From contig OY755243.1 of assembly GCA_963576725.1 (NCBI GenBank), forward strand, positions 72,810,106 to 72,874,105: 64,000 nucleotides of DNA, in the 5' to 3' direction. A program made the translations under genes and the position numbers. This DNA comes from Azorinus chamasolen (taxonomy: Eukaryota > Mollusca > Bivalvia > Cardiida > Solecurtidae). Shown here piece after piece: positions 51,237 through 61,083 of the stretch; within the stretch, counting starts at the first letter, position 1, and the number at the start of each line of letters is the position of its first letter. Below the pieces are notes generated by a model. The model was given only the letters and a program-made list of their open reading frames with translations. It made no database searches and had not been told where the DNA came from.

Positions 51237-51295
51237 GTATTTCTGTGTCTGTCTCCCTGTGTCTGTGTCTCTCTCTCTTTCTCTCCCTCCCTCTC

Positions 51296-51331
<36 letters not shown>

Positions 51332-51495
51332 CATAGAGACAGAGTAAGAGAGAGAGGGAGAGAAACAGAACAAGAGTGAGAGGGGGAGATGAATAAGAAA
51401 GTGGAAGGAAGGGAGGCGCATGTACAGAGACAGAAAAAGAGAGACACAGACAAACAGTGGAACACACACAGAGGTAGCCATAGATTAACAGAGAG

Positions 51496-51530
<35 letters not shown>

Positions 51531-51545
51531 TACACACACAGATAG
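51237..51545. repeat. compound microsatellites
   Basis: (CT)n at about 51293-51328 inside a pyrimidine-rich run, then an inverse GA-rich run to 51470, then (CA)n at 51497-51534. Confidence 0.95.
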
Positions 51546-52180
51546 ACCAACCGGGGGATATACAGGTAGACGGGTATTGTTAGTCCCCAGCCGGTTGGGG
51601 GACTATAGGTTTGCTCGATTCTGTCACTTCAAGCATGTCTTTCCACTCGTGAAAATGGCATCGACTGTTCTTCACTATCTTTAATAAACCGAAACAAACA
51701 ATTACCTTCTATCTTCTCGTTACACACATAGAGTGTAAGAGTGTGTGAGAGAGATGAGAGAGTGATTGAGTGAGTGAAATGGATTGTAAAGCATCTCAAA
51801 TATGTATAATCAAGTCAATTTACAAGACTCACCTCTTATGTACACCGGGATATTATTGTGCGTAAGAAGTAAAAAGTTTCGGATGATAGAGAAACGGATG
51901 CAAGACACGCTTCAAGATACACATCAAGAAAAACGGCCTTCGAGGGTTTGGGCGTTTTTCAAACAGTGCAGACTCTGATAAGTCGACACATCAAATCCGT
52001 GGTGCCTGATCAAGACCTGCCCTGTCATATTAGATGAAAAAACGTTGAAGATGCAGAGGAATGGCAAACGGTGCAGACTCCTAAGAAAACTTAAAAGGCA
52101 CACACTAAACTGTGCCGTAATATGCGCTGATCGAGGAGGAAGCGTTTGATCAGGATCTAAACTGTTAAGTTGGATAGTTA
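51546..52180. other. less repetitive stretch, no gene recognised
   Basis: CAGCCGGTTGGGGGACTATA at 51590 resembles a satellite element head. Near 51967 and 52063, CAGTGCAGACTCTGATAAG and GCAAACGGTGCAGACTCC are C-type hairpin remnants. Confidence 0.4.
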
Positions 52181-52424
52181 TACTGTAAAACTCTTTAAGC
52201 GACCCTTAACCACTTTGCCTCACTAATATCTACAAAAGGAATAATCACACTCTGAATGTTTTTATGATAGCATATATACACAAGAATTTTTGTCAATGAC
52301 AGAAACTATAGAATCTGTTTCTATCGGGTAAGTTTAGCCTGATTCATCCAGACCAATCATATAGAGCAACAATTGTGGACTTTTTTCTGCATCACGTCCG
52401 TGCTTCATGAAGCAACCGCCTGTT
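52181..52424. mobile_element. decayed family D copy with an A(+) piece
   Basis: TACTGTAAAACTCTTTAAGC; A piece AATAATCACACTCTGAATG to GACAGAAACTATAGAATC; then GAAGCAACCGCCTG. Confidence 0.4.
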
Positions 52425-52650
52425 TTAACCCATACCCCCTACTGGAGCCTTTTGGCGCCTCTGTAAAAGTCATTTTATGAAACCTTTGTCACAAATAAGA
52501 GTATTTGCTCCATGAGGAGCTTATGTTCTATTTATCACAATGGTTTCAAAACTGTAAAAATGTTTAAAAATCCCCTTTTCTAGTAAATGCTTTTAGTAGA
52601 TTTATTAAAAGAGATTGTGTCTAAAACTAACATAGAAGGGAATAGGTTAC
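52425..52650 (-). mobile_element. family B MITE, diverged
   Basis: TTAACCCATACCCCCTACTG start. Hairpin TATTTGCTCCATGAGGAGC; right part AGTAGATTTATTAAAAGAG. Confidence 0.75.
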
Positions 52651-52828
52651 CATTTTACTCAATAAGTACACCTTTTAACGCTTTTGCAAAAAAAGAGCAA
52701 ATAAATATGATTACAGTTTCTGCCTTGGCCAAAAGTTTCTGTGTCTATATGCAATTATAAAAAGGAATCTATTTAATATATATGATGTCACTTTCTTCCA
52801 CATGAATATGCATGGAGTCAACGGTTAA
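52651..52828 (-). mobile_element. family A MITE, hairpin lost
   Basis: ATTTTACTCAATAAGTACAC start, GCAAAAAAAGAGCAAATAAA where the hairpin was, end ATGGAGTCAACGGTTAA. Confidence 0.65.
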
Positions 52829-53586
52829 TGCACTAATGAATATGTATGAAGAGATCGCCGTACAGAAATTTCACTACATGTTAATAATTCCTATATGTGA
52901 CCAAGAATGTAGACCCTGAACAACTCGCCTAACTAATTTTGTTATATATAGCGATATACATTTTGTATAGTTTTCTTCTTGGCGCAATATGACTATTTGG
53001 TGTCGCGGTGCCGTAAAACTCAACTCACTTACTCACTATTGTTTCTGGTATTCCTAGCTATTCGGCTAATTCCGGCGGGCCCAGAATAGTCGAAAAGTTC
53101 CGATTATGTTTCTGAAGAAAAACGATCGATCGATCCCCAATTCATGTGTCTGACAGAGAAGCGAAGACCCAGTGGTGGTTAGTTTATATCCGTGTATGTA
53201 AGAATATAGCCTATATGTTAACAGATGCCAAATTATATGGCAAATACTTTTATCACTAGTCAAATATTTCAAGAAAGTGGCGGCAAAGTTATTTCTATAT
53301 AATTTCAGCAATTGATCTCAAAATTTGAACAAGGTATCTGTGGTCGTGATGGTTATACTTCAGATTTCCCCCGATTAATCAGGAAGCTTGGCATGGTTAA
53401 CTTTTGGACTAAAAGGTACAAGTAAAAATCAGAGGACAATTATTTTTTCCATGAAATTGACATTTTCTGCTCACGTCTTTGATATAAAATTATAAATGCC
53501 ATTTTTTACCTTTGCAAACGGAGTATATCCTGATTCGACGGCTCAGGCGAAAATGGTTAAGAAAGAAGTTTAATGTTATAATATAT
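52829..53586. other. less repetitive stretch, no gene recognised
   Basis: Includes a GC-rich spot (TCCGGCGGGCCCAGAATAG near 53072) and a short A-type hairpin piece at 53510-53545 (GCAAACGGAGTATATCCTGA). No frame with a recognisable domain. Confidence 0.4.
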
Positions 53587-53734
53587 AAGAATTACTATGC
53601 TAGTAGTTTGGACGTTCAGCTGTATTTTGGTGAGTTAGAAAAGTTGTTAAATGCGAGCCTTGGCGAGCATTTAACTACTTTTCTGACGAGCCAAAATACA
53701 GCTGAACTTCCAAACTACTAGCATAGTAATTCTT
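53587..53734. repeat. 148-bp near-perfect palindrome
   Basis: AAGAATTACTATGCTAGTAG at the left, its inverse at the right. The centre is ATGCGAGCCTTGGCGAGCAT. It belongs to none of families A-G; probably a foldback element. Confidence 0.85.
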
Positions 53735-53756
53735 TTATCATGCAACACCAAGAAAA

Positions 53757-53930
53757 ATGGGGAAAAATGAAGAAATAGAAAGATTGATAAAGCGGTTTCG
53801 TCCCCTGAATGAAAATACATGCAAGTACGAATTACGTGACGTCATGTTGGCATGCAGTGACGTCATCGACTTTTACAACATAAACACACTTGATTTAATG
53901 CTTTTATATGGACAGATAGTTGAGACAAAG
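53757..53930 (+). CDS. possible first coding exon, unknown protein
   Basis: ATG in AAAAATGGGG opens a 58-codon frame (MGKNEEIERLIKRF...) to a donor-like AAAG|GTGAGAAAT, phase 0. The residues are rich in Glu, Leu, Ile and Asn like a helical protein, and the frame lies outside recognised repeats. Against it: TTTATCATGCAAC at 53734 is matched inversely by GTTGCATGATAAA at 54112, so it may be the inside of an element of about 390 bp, and no partner exon is recognised downstream. Confidence 0.25.
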
Positions 53931-54189
53931 GTGAGAAATTGTGTTAATTTGATGTTTATGTTTAATTATGCCTTTTTCGTCCTTCTGTTTTCCTCCTATC
54001 GGCTTAACCAAACTTGCATTCCAGTCGGTCAGTACACATGCACTATACCTCACAAAATACAGCGTCGACGTGGAAAATATTATGCTAGTAGGAAGTGACT
54101 GTATTTCGTGACGTTGCATGATAAATTTGACTCTGTAGCTTGTGCGTACATAATTATGTCATTAAAATTTGTCTATTTAATATTACTAG

Positions 54190-54265
54190 GGTGTCAAACA
54201 GCTTGTATCCTGACGAGATGCCGAGTTACTCGGCGTCTCATCTGGATCCAAACTGTTGACATAGG
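54190..54265 (+). mobile_element. family E hairpin copy
   Basis: GTGTCAAACAGCTTGTATCC / GGATCCAAACTGTTGACA around GCCGAGTTACTCGGC. Confidence 0.75.
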
Positions 54266-54333
54266 TATTCACTAAACCGCTCATAGCAGGCTAAGGTTGA
54301 ATAAATAGGGCTTAAATACAAGCGAAGCAATTT

Positions 54334-54554
54334 TTAACCCATTTCCCCAATGACGCCTTTTGACGCCTACATAAAAGTCATTTTATGAAACCATTGTCAT
54401 AAATAGAGCATTTGATCCATTAAGAGTTTGTGCTCTATTTATCACAATGGTTTCAAAACTTTCAAATTTTAAAACGTTTTTAGTAAATGCTCATTTTCAG
54501 TAGATTTATTCAAAGAGGCTGTGTCTAAAACTAGTGAAGTAGGCAATTGGTTAA
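54334..54554 (-). mobile_element. family B MITE, full length
   Basis: TTAA at both ends. The apex is decayed (GATCCATTAAGAGTTTG). The right TTAA is shared with the next element. Confidence 0.82.
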
Positions 54555-54662
54555 CCTTTTACTCCATAAATACTCCTTCTTACGCTTTTTCTAGGGGCCT
54601 TACAATCTGGGTCTACTCTGTTTGCAATGTCGTAAATTTTATATACGTGTCTATAAAGTAAG
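54551..54662. mobile_element. short A derivative with hairpin-side sequence at both ends
   Basis: TTAACCTTTTACTCCATAAA start, half hairpin TCTGGGTCTACTCTGTTTGC, then an A(+) type end. Confidence 0.6.
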
Positions 54663-54699
54663 GAAATAAAAAGCAATTGCATTCGACTGAAAATTACAA

Positions 54700-54905
54700 G
54701 GGAGACTACTCATACCAAAATAAAATATTGTAAGAGTTGCTTCGCTTGTGTACACCTTGGCCTGTCTCGGGAGGATAAGTGCCAACAGTTTGGATCCAGA
54801 TAACACGCCGAAAAACTCGGCGTCTTATCAGGATCGAAACTGTTTGACATCCTGATAATATTGAATGGACTAATTTTAATGACATATATTTACATTCGCC
54901 CTGCA
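54700..54905 (-). mobile_element. family E copy
   Basis: AGAGTTGCTTCGCTTGTG, hairpin GCCAACAGTTTGGATCCAGA / TCAGGATCGAAACTGTTTG around CGCCGAAAAACTCGGCG. Confidence 0.7.
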
Positions 54906-54939
54906 ACGTCCTTATATAACCTTATTCTAAAAAGAAAGT

Positions 54940-55190
54940 TGCATAACCTCATGAACACCGGAAGCACGTCATTCATTTCTTAAATATAAGAAATACAATG
55001 GAATATAAATATAAGAAATAAATGACGTGCTCCCGGTGTTCATGGGTTATGCAACGCATAGCTTTACGAGCAAAGATTCACGTGAAGCCCTTCGGGCTTC
55101 ACTAACTTTGCTCGTAAAGCTATGCGTTGCATAACCTCATGAACACCGGAAGCACGTCATTCATTTCTTAAATGTACGTACAAGCTGTAA
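54940..55190. repeat. large compound palindrome
   Basis: A 45-bp unit (GTTGCATAACCTCATGAACA...) occurs at 54940 forward, at about 55012-55058 inverted, and at 55124 forward. Between the last two is a near-perfect hairpin (AGCTTTACGAGCAAAG arms, apex GAAGCCCTTCGGGCTTC). Confidence 0.85.
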
Positions 55191-55199
55191 AATCGAATA

Positions 55200-55505
55200 T
55201 ATTATAACGTTAAGCCACATTTCCCCATGGCAGAGAAATGATGACTCGCGAATTTCAAATAGACGAAACGCATTTTTTGTAAGAGTTGCTCCCCTTGTAC
55301 TGTCAGACTTATTTCTTCAACCTTAGCCTGCAATAGGCGGATGAGTGAATACTTATGCCAACCGTTTGGATCCAGATGAGACGCTGAGTAACTCGGCATC
55401 CAGCAGGATCTAAACTGTTTGACACCCTGATAATATTAAATTGACGAATTTTAATGAAGTATGTACACACAAGTTGAAAAGTCAAATATATTATAACATA
55501 CACCC
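55200..55505 (-). mobile_element. family E, long copy
   Basis: GATGACTCGCGAATTTCAAA, AGAGTTGCTCCCCTTGTACT, GGCGGATGAGTGAATACTTA, the hairpin, then ATATTAAATTGACGAATTTT and AAGTTGAAAAGTCAAATATA. The copy at 56936 is its inverse. Confidence 0.75.
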
Positions 55506-55790
55506 TTTCCCTGTTTAATTAACATATGAGAAATGATGACATCGTGAATATCAAATAGACGAAACGCCAAAAATATTGTAAGAGTTGCTTCGATTGTATT
55601 CGTTCAACCTTAGCCTGCTATGGGCGGATGAGTGAATACTTATTACCTATGCCAACAGTTTGGATCCATATAAGGCGCCGAGTAACTCGACGTCTCTTCA
55701 GGATCCAAACTGTTTGACACCCTGGTTGAATTTTGGTAGATAAATCCATTACACACTTTTCAAAAATACACTGGAATTTCGAAAATATCC
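55501..55790 (-). mobile_element. chimeric element: A-type end joined to E
   Basis: CACCCTTTCCCTGTTTAATT and GAAATGATGACATCGTGAAT are A-like; TCAAATAGACGAAACGCC onward is E, with hairpin GCCAACAGTTTGGATCC. Confidence 0.65.
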
Positions 55791-55799
55791 AGAAATCCA

Positions 55800-56820
55800 C
55801 AGAACTTGTCACCTAATGTATTTTCGACATTCAAGCTATAATGAATTTGCAACGCATAAATATATATCCTGGAAGTTGGAGATCCTTCCAAAGCAAAAGT
55901 GGCAATGCGAACACAGAAAATTGAGTCTGTTCATGAGTAGTAATTAAAAGTGCAACACTACTCACGCCCCCAGCACCGGCAAGCCTTAAGCATTTTAAAA
56001 ACTAATAACATCAAAACTAATGATCACAACGGACCAGAAAATATAACAACCCTGAGAATATTATTTTATGCAGTGTTTAGTGTCCCTAATATGGACTATA
56101 CACTGCCAGCAAATATTTATATGGGACGAGGCGAAGCTAAGCACTGCATAACGAATTTATCTTACCGACTACCTTTAATTTCAAGTATTTACACGCATGT
56201 TTGCATCACAGGCCTACGTGTATGGCTTTCCGTGGGGAAACAAGGGAATTAACTCTTGCAAACTTGATATTACAATAAGAGCGGAGTAAATTACCTCCCT
56301 TTAATAGAATTAAAGAAAATATTTTTTATTTGCCTCAAATCTCGTTTATATATTTTGTTTTTTCTTTTTTATCACTGTAAAACTAATTAATGTTTATATT
56401 TCAACTCCAATTAAGGCATATGTATGCATTTTTTAAAACTGTACGGATAAACATAAAATATTATAAGTAAGAGAAAAGCACATGGCTGTCAAGTAAGGGA
56501 AGTAACTCTTGTAAAGCCATGATAAGGATTTTAGTACCCCCATAAGGAATCTATGGGGTTTTCTCGTGACCTGTATTGACCAATGGAATGACAAGAATTT
56601 AGTAGGAGGCAAGATAATGAAGATTATCCTGTCAAAATACACGTCACATTTTTGTTACATGCATTCAGCCATAAAATCAAAGACATGATAATCTTTGAAA
56701 AAGATCCTTAGTGGTCGAACTATTAGATCAGGGCTATTCAAGTATTTATGTATTATATTAATTCCATTTTTGGAATGTTGTCTTGATTGTATTAAATGAA
56801 TTTGTCTACCAAAAGGCAAT
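55800..56820. other. least repetitive stretch of the window, no gene recognised
   Basis: A 100-codon open frame at 55950-56252 (+) shows no domain or splice support. GGAAGTAACTCTTGTAAAGC and GGGAATTAACTCTTGCAAAC at 56508 and 56243 are short inverse-related or repeated motifs. Otherwise nothing. Confidence 0.4.
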
Positions 56821-56821
56821 C

Positions 56822-56935
56822 AGGGTGTCAAACAGTTTGGATCCTGATGATGCGCCGAGTTACTCGGTGCCTTATCTGGATCCAAACTGGTGGCATAGGT
56901 ATTCACTCATCCGCCCATAGCAGGCGGACAGGGAT
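56822..56935 (+). mobile_element. family E copy
   Basis: GTGTCAAACAGTTTGGATCC / GGATCCAAACTGGTGGCATA, then GTATTCACTCATCCGCCCAT. Confidence 0.75.
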
Positions 56936-57215
56936 AGGGTGCTTAATGTTATAATATATTTGACTTTTCAACTTGTGTGTACATTCGTCATTAAAATTCG
57001 TCTATTCAATATTATCATGATGTCAAACACTTTAGATTCTGATGGACGCCGAGTTACTCGGCGTCTCATCTGGATCCTAACTATTGGCATAAGTATTCAC
57101 TCATCCGCTAAGGTTGAAGAAATGTCTGACAGCACAAGGGGAGCAACTCTTACAAAAAAAATTGTGTTTCGTCTATTTGAAATTCGCGAGTCATCATTTC
57201 TCAGGCCTGTATGAA
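56936..57215 (+). mobile_element. family E, long copy
   Basis: ATATATTTGACTTTTCAACT start, hairpin around GCCGAGTTACTCGGCGTC, GGGGAGCAACTCTTAC, TCGCGAGTCATCATTTCTC end. Confidence 0.75.
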
Positions 57216-57557
57216 ATGCTATAGGGCAGCCACAACAAGTTAAAGTAAGCAATTAGGAAAGAATTTTGTCCTATGACTTTTCAAATCTAGGATTATATTT
57301 TTGACTGTATGATTTGAATTTGTCATGTTTCTGCTGTAGATTTTTCACAGGTTTGGTAAAAATCTTCCTCTGATTTGTATTTTGCAGTTATTTTAAAACA
57401 CACACTTTCTTTCATCACCTACTCTTCTGTTTGCATATATAATTTCATTAATTTGCCATCGTTTTCACTAATATACCATTTAAGTTGTGTAGCAGGCTTG
57501 AGTTGCAGTTATTCTCAAGATTATTTTCTTACACTATGTGGTAAAGTAGATAAAGCG
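57216..57557. other. stretch without recognised features
   Basis: Unique AT-rich sequence. Confidence 0.4.
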
Positions 57558-57789
57558 TTAACCCATTACCTCATAGACTATTTTTAGATACAACTGCTTT
57601 GAATAAATCTACCGAAAAGGAGCATTCACTAAAGAAAAGGAAAATTTTAGAATGTTGTAGTTTGAAACCATTGTGATAAATATAGCATTTGCTCCTATTA
57701 TAGGAACAAATGCTCTATTTATCACCATGGTTTCACAAAGTGACTTTTATAGAGTCGTCAAAAGTCGTCAATATGAGGGAATGAGTTAA
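57558..57789 (+). mobile_element. family B MITE, full length
   Basis: 232 bp, TTAA at both ends. Apex GCTCCTATTATAGGAAC. Confidence 0.87.
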
Positions 57790-57826
57790 GTGTTCAACAC
57801 TGTCCCTGTCGAATATTTATGTACGT

Positions 57827-58210
57827 TTAACACTTTCCTTGTTGAATGTTCATGTAAGGAATAATGATATCATATCATGAATATGAGCCATTTCCTTCAT
57901 ACGATTTTATGATTTTTATGCATTTGCATTTAATGGCTCCTGTTGGGGTCGTTTAACGTAACGTTAAATGTATTATAATTTCATAAGCAAACATGAGACT
58001 CTCATGTTTGCTTATGAAATTATAATACATTTAACTCTACAGTTTCCACCAATAGCAAAAGGACATTTTTGTGAAACACTATGCCCTGATATGACCTTTG
58101 ACCTTGATGTATGACCAATATGCATACGAATTCTGGTGTACAGTCATTATAAATACATGTGTATTCATGATGTCATTAATTTTACATGAATATTCAACAG
58201 GGAAATGTAA
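57827..58210. mobile_element. rearranged family A copies around a new palindrome
   Basis: TTTAACACTTTCCTTGTTGA and AATAATGATATC (A+ start), decayed middle, a perfect palindrome at 57963-58035, then an A(-) inner part ending ATATTCAACAGGGAAATG. Confidence 0.65.
57963..58035. repeat. perfect 36-bp-arm palindrome made from A flank sequence
   Basis: Arm GTTAAATGTATTATAATTTC...CATGAGA, single C spacer, exact inverse. It contains ATTTCATAAGCAAAC, the sequence that normally borders the A hairpin. Confidence 0.95.
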
Positions 58211-58215
58211 ACTGA

Positions 58216-58397
58216 ACTTTTAATAATGACATGCACACAGGATGTTTTGGTACTAGTAGAAACTGTAGAGTCAGATCTATTAATTTCATAAGCAAACGGC
58301 AGACCCTGATCAGATGGTTCCTATATGAGCCTTATGGTGTGGGTCTACTCTGCTTGCAAAGGCTTGAAAAGGCAATTTATATAAGGAAAATGGTTAA
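58216..58397 (+). mobile_element. family A MITE, left-truncated
   Basis: Hairpin GCAAACGGCAGACCCTGATC with apex GGTTCCTATATGAGCC; end AAAATGGTTAA. Confidence 0.7.
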
Positions 58398-58434
58398 AAG
58401 AGCTAAGTATTGATTACTGCACAGAAAAATACTG

Positions 58435-58515
58435 ATGGTAGCTTAATGCTGGATAAAAGTAATGAAGAAAGCTCATAGAGGAGCTTTCTGCATTACCTTT
58501 GTCCTGCATTAAGCA
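58435..58515. mobile_element. family D hairpin
   Basis: GGTAGCTTAATGCTGG / CCTGCATTAAGC, apex AGCTCATAGAGGAGCT. Confidence 0.65.
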
Positions 58516-58684
58516 TTGTAATTTTGAAAAAATGTATGCAAAGATACTACTTATCATTATATAGATGTTGAGAAGTGGAGTTTATAGAAATTAAAGCAAA
58601 GTATCTACGAGTTTAGGTTTTTCACAGCAGTATATGCATACTCACACAATATAGACACAAAGAGATAAATCATCAGTCTTCATC

Positions 58685-58780
58685 GTCTTGTTTTTGTGTC
58701 ATCTGACCAGAGTGTCACACAGGGATCACTTTTCCGTCGTCTGTCTGTCTGTCCGTCCGTCATACGTTGCCTCATAGGCA
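58685..58780 (+). mobile_element. head fragment of a satellite element
   Basis: TTTTTGTGTCATCTGACCAG, TTTTCCGTCGTCTGTCTGTC, GTCCGTCCGTC; same family as 46634. Confidence 0.6.
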
Positions 58781-58959
58781 GCTGACAAATATGTACTGTG
58801 AACACCTCTCGTTTACCTAATCATGCTTATCCACCTTCTATCAGAAATGCAGAAGAAAGGAATTGTCACTAGAATTATACAAAAGATCAAGGAGTTATAT
58901 ATAAAACATGAAGGAAAACGGTTGAATGATATTTCCTTTTTGTATTCAGTTTCCACATA

Positions 58960-59158
58960 CAGTAAAACTTCTCCAAACCGGTCTTTAAATTCGGTATAAA
59001 CATCGGTCATGGAGACAGGTAGTAGCTTAATGCAGGGTGAAAGTCATACAGAAAGCTCCTATAGGAGCTTTCTGCATGACCTTCACCCTGCATTAAGCAG
59101 CCACCTGCCTAAAAGTACCTGTTCTCTACTAGCATTCCGGTTTATACAGGTTTTACTG
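58960..59158. mobile_element. family D MITE, intact, good reference copy
   Basis: 199 bp, TA on both sides. Ends CAGTAAAACTTCTCCAAACC and inverse. Apex AGCTCCTATAGGAGCT with arms CAGGGTGAAAGTCATACAG. Confidence 0.92.
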
Positions 59159-59319
59159 TACATGTAAGTAGCTTGGTTTCCTTTGTAGATACATGTAGAA
59201 TGTACTGAATGAAAATATAAAACAAAAATGAATGATTTTATGTTTAGATTGTTGAGAAATCTAAAGGACATGTACAGTTTGGTGAATTGAACCACGACAT
59301 AAGAAAAAAGGCCATAATG

Positions 59320-59390
59320 GACTGCGAGCAGACCCAGATCAGTCACATCTTTGATGTGGTGTCTCATCATAGTCTGAACAGTTTAATGCT
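59320..59390. mobile_element. C/E-type hairpin remnant
   Basis: GCGAGCAGACCCAGATCAG / CATAGTCTGAACAGTTTAAT. Confidence 0.45.
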
Positions 59391-59823
59391 TTAACGCTTT
59401 CCTTTTTAAATATTAATGTAAGATCTAATGACACCATCAATATTTTATGTAAACCTTTCAAGGAAATGTTTTGCTTTGACAAAAGCTGTACAGTAAAACC
59501 TCTCTATAACGGCCACTAAATTGTGTTAATTAGTTGGTATTAAGGGCAGGTGGCTGCTTAAAGCAAGATGAAAGTAAAACAGAACGCCCCTATATAGGAG
59601 CTCCTTACATTCACCTAAGCAGCCACCTGCCTTTAACACAAAATAATTGATGTTATTTAGTGGCCGTTATAGAGAGGTTTTACTGTTGAATCAAATCTAT
59701 ATGATGTCAAAAGCAAACAAAGCAGATCCTAGCCAGAGGGCTCCTATAGGGGGTGTCTGATCTGAGTCTGATACTGTGTTTGTTAATGTGCAAATAGGCG
59801 TTTATATGAGGGAAGGGGGTTAT
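59391..59823 (+). mobile_element. family A MITE split by a D copy
   Basis: TTAACGCTTTCCTTTTTAAA start, interrupted after AAAAGCTG, resumes TTGAATCAAATC. Hairpin apex GGCTCCTATAGGGGG. Confidence 0.75.
59491..59685. mobile_element. family D MITE nested in family A
   Basis: CAGTAAAACCTCTCTATAAC and inverse end. It matches the 10371 copy closely (AAAGTAAAACAGAACGC arms). Part of the right hairpin arm is deleted. Confidence 0.85.
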
Positions 59824-59873
59824 ATAGCTAACTGAATATCTTTCAAAAGATTGCAAACTGATCAGATTCGAAA

Positions 59874-60132
59874 TTAACCCTTTCCCTGTTCTAAATTTCA
59901 ATACCACTGAATAGTCATTGACAAAATACAATGTACATGTAGTTACACCAATTTGTAGAAGTTGGGACATTGTAGCCAGTTTAAGAAAGTGAAGAAATAG
60001 ATTGATCAAATTCCTGTAGCAAACAGAGCAGATCGAATCAGATGGCTGCTATAGGAGGTGTTTGATCTGGCATCATCTGGGTCTACTCTGTTAGCAAATG
60101 TGTGAACGGCGCTTATATGAAGGAAAATGGTA
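59874..60132 (+). mobile_element. family A2 MITE
   Basis: TTAACCCTTTCCCTGTTCTA start. Hairpin with CATCTGGCATCATCTGGGTC duplication in the right arm. End decayed. Confidence 0.75.
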
Positions 60133-60207
60133 TTGTTTCCAATCAACTAAGGACCCTTTTGCCAGATCATTGTCCAATTCTAATAAGATATAATAGAAAT
60201 GTATTAT

Positions 60208-60427
60208 TTAACCCTTCCCTTCAGGGATATTTATCTGTTAAAAAATTCACAACCTCGTGAATATTCATTGACAGAATTTCTATGATGAAACTTTGAAAAT
60301 GGATTTTTTCCATCATAGTAGAAAATGTAGAATCATATCTAATTCAACAAAAAGCAGACTATGGGACGTATTGTCTGGGTATGTTGTTTGCAAATGCATG
60401 AACCAGGTATCCATTAGGGAAAGGGAT
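60208..60427 (+). mobile_element. family A MITE, hairpin decayed
   Basis: TTAACCCTTCCCTTCAGGGA start, AAAGCAGACTATGGGACG, end TTAGGGAAAGGGATA. Confidence 0.65.
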
Positions 60428-60534
60428 ATTCATTAACTTTTTTATAATGTAATTTAAGCTTCAAGGAAATTTTAGTTTATAATACAAAAACTATTCAAAG
60501 ATATATATAACGTTTATTGAACAGGAGTCTGAAA

Positions 60535-60630
60535 AAGCATTTGGTTGATTAATGCAGGGCTAAAGTAACACAGAAAGCTCCAGTAGGAGCTTTCTGCACT
60601 AAGTTTGCCCTATATTAAGATACCACCAGT
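60535..60630. mobile_element. family D hairpin
   Basis: GGTTGATTAATGCAGGGC / GCCCTATATTAAGATACCACC, apex AGCTCCAGTAGGAGCT. Confidence 0.65.
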
Positions 60631-60931
60631 CTTACAGACTCTTAATTAGACCTCTTTTTGATGACGCCTTAAGACAGCATCTGCTGTACTCCAAACAACC
60701 AAGGAAAGGGTTAATGTGTTCTATTGCTGCTTAACATATCTAAAGCACATAATTTTTATGTACTCTTGCATAGAAAACTTTGAACAGTCAGTGCCTGGTA
60801 TATAAAGCTTATGATTTGTCAGATTTGGACACTGCAATGTTTTGGCAGGATGTTGGACTCCGAAAGCTTTTTAGGCACGAGAAAGTAGTATAATTATATC
60901 AGAAAACAGAGTACGTGTATAACATTTCCTA

Positions 60932-61083
60932 TTAACCCATAACTCCATAAATTCTTCGCCTGTACAAACAGAGTAGATCCAGATCAGAAGGCTCCTATAG
61001 GAACAATGGAGTCTGGGTCTACTTTGTTTGCAAATGTGTGAAAGGGCATTTACATGTTACTTGTTTATGAAGGAAATGGTTAA
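60932..61083. mobile_element. short symmetric A derivative
   Basis: 152 bp between TTAA at 60932-60935 and 61080-61083. It holds only the hairpin (apex GGCTCCTATAGGAAC) with a hairpin-side end on each side. The inner AT-rich part is missing. Confidence 0.7.

Noticed and set aside
51178..51583. Open frames of Cys/Val, Arg/Glu or His/Thr runs
   Set aside because: They come from CT, GA and CA microsatellites.
55950..56252. 100-codon open frame as a gene
   Set aside because: No recognisable domain, no splice signals or neighbours supporting it; length is compatible with chance.
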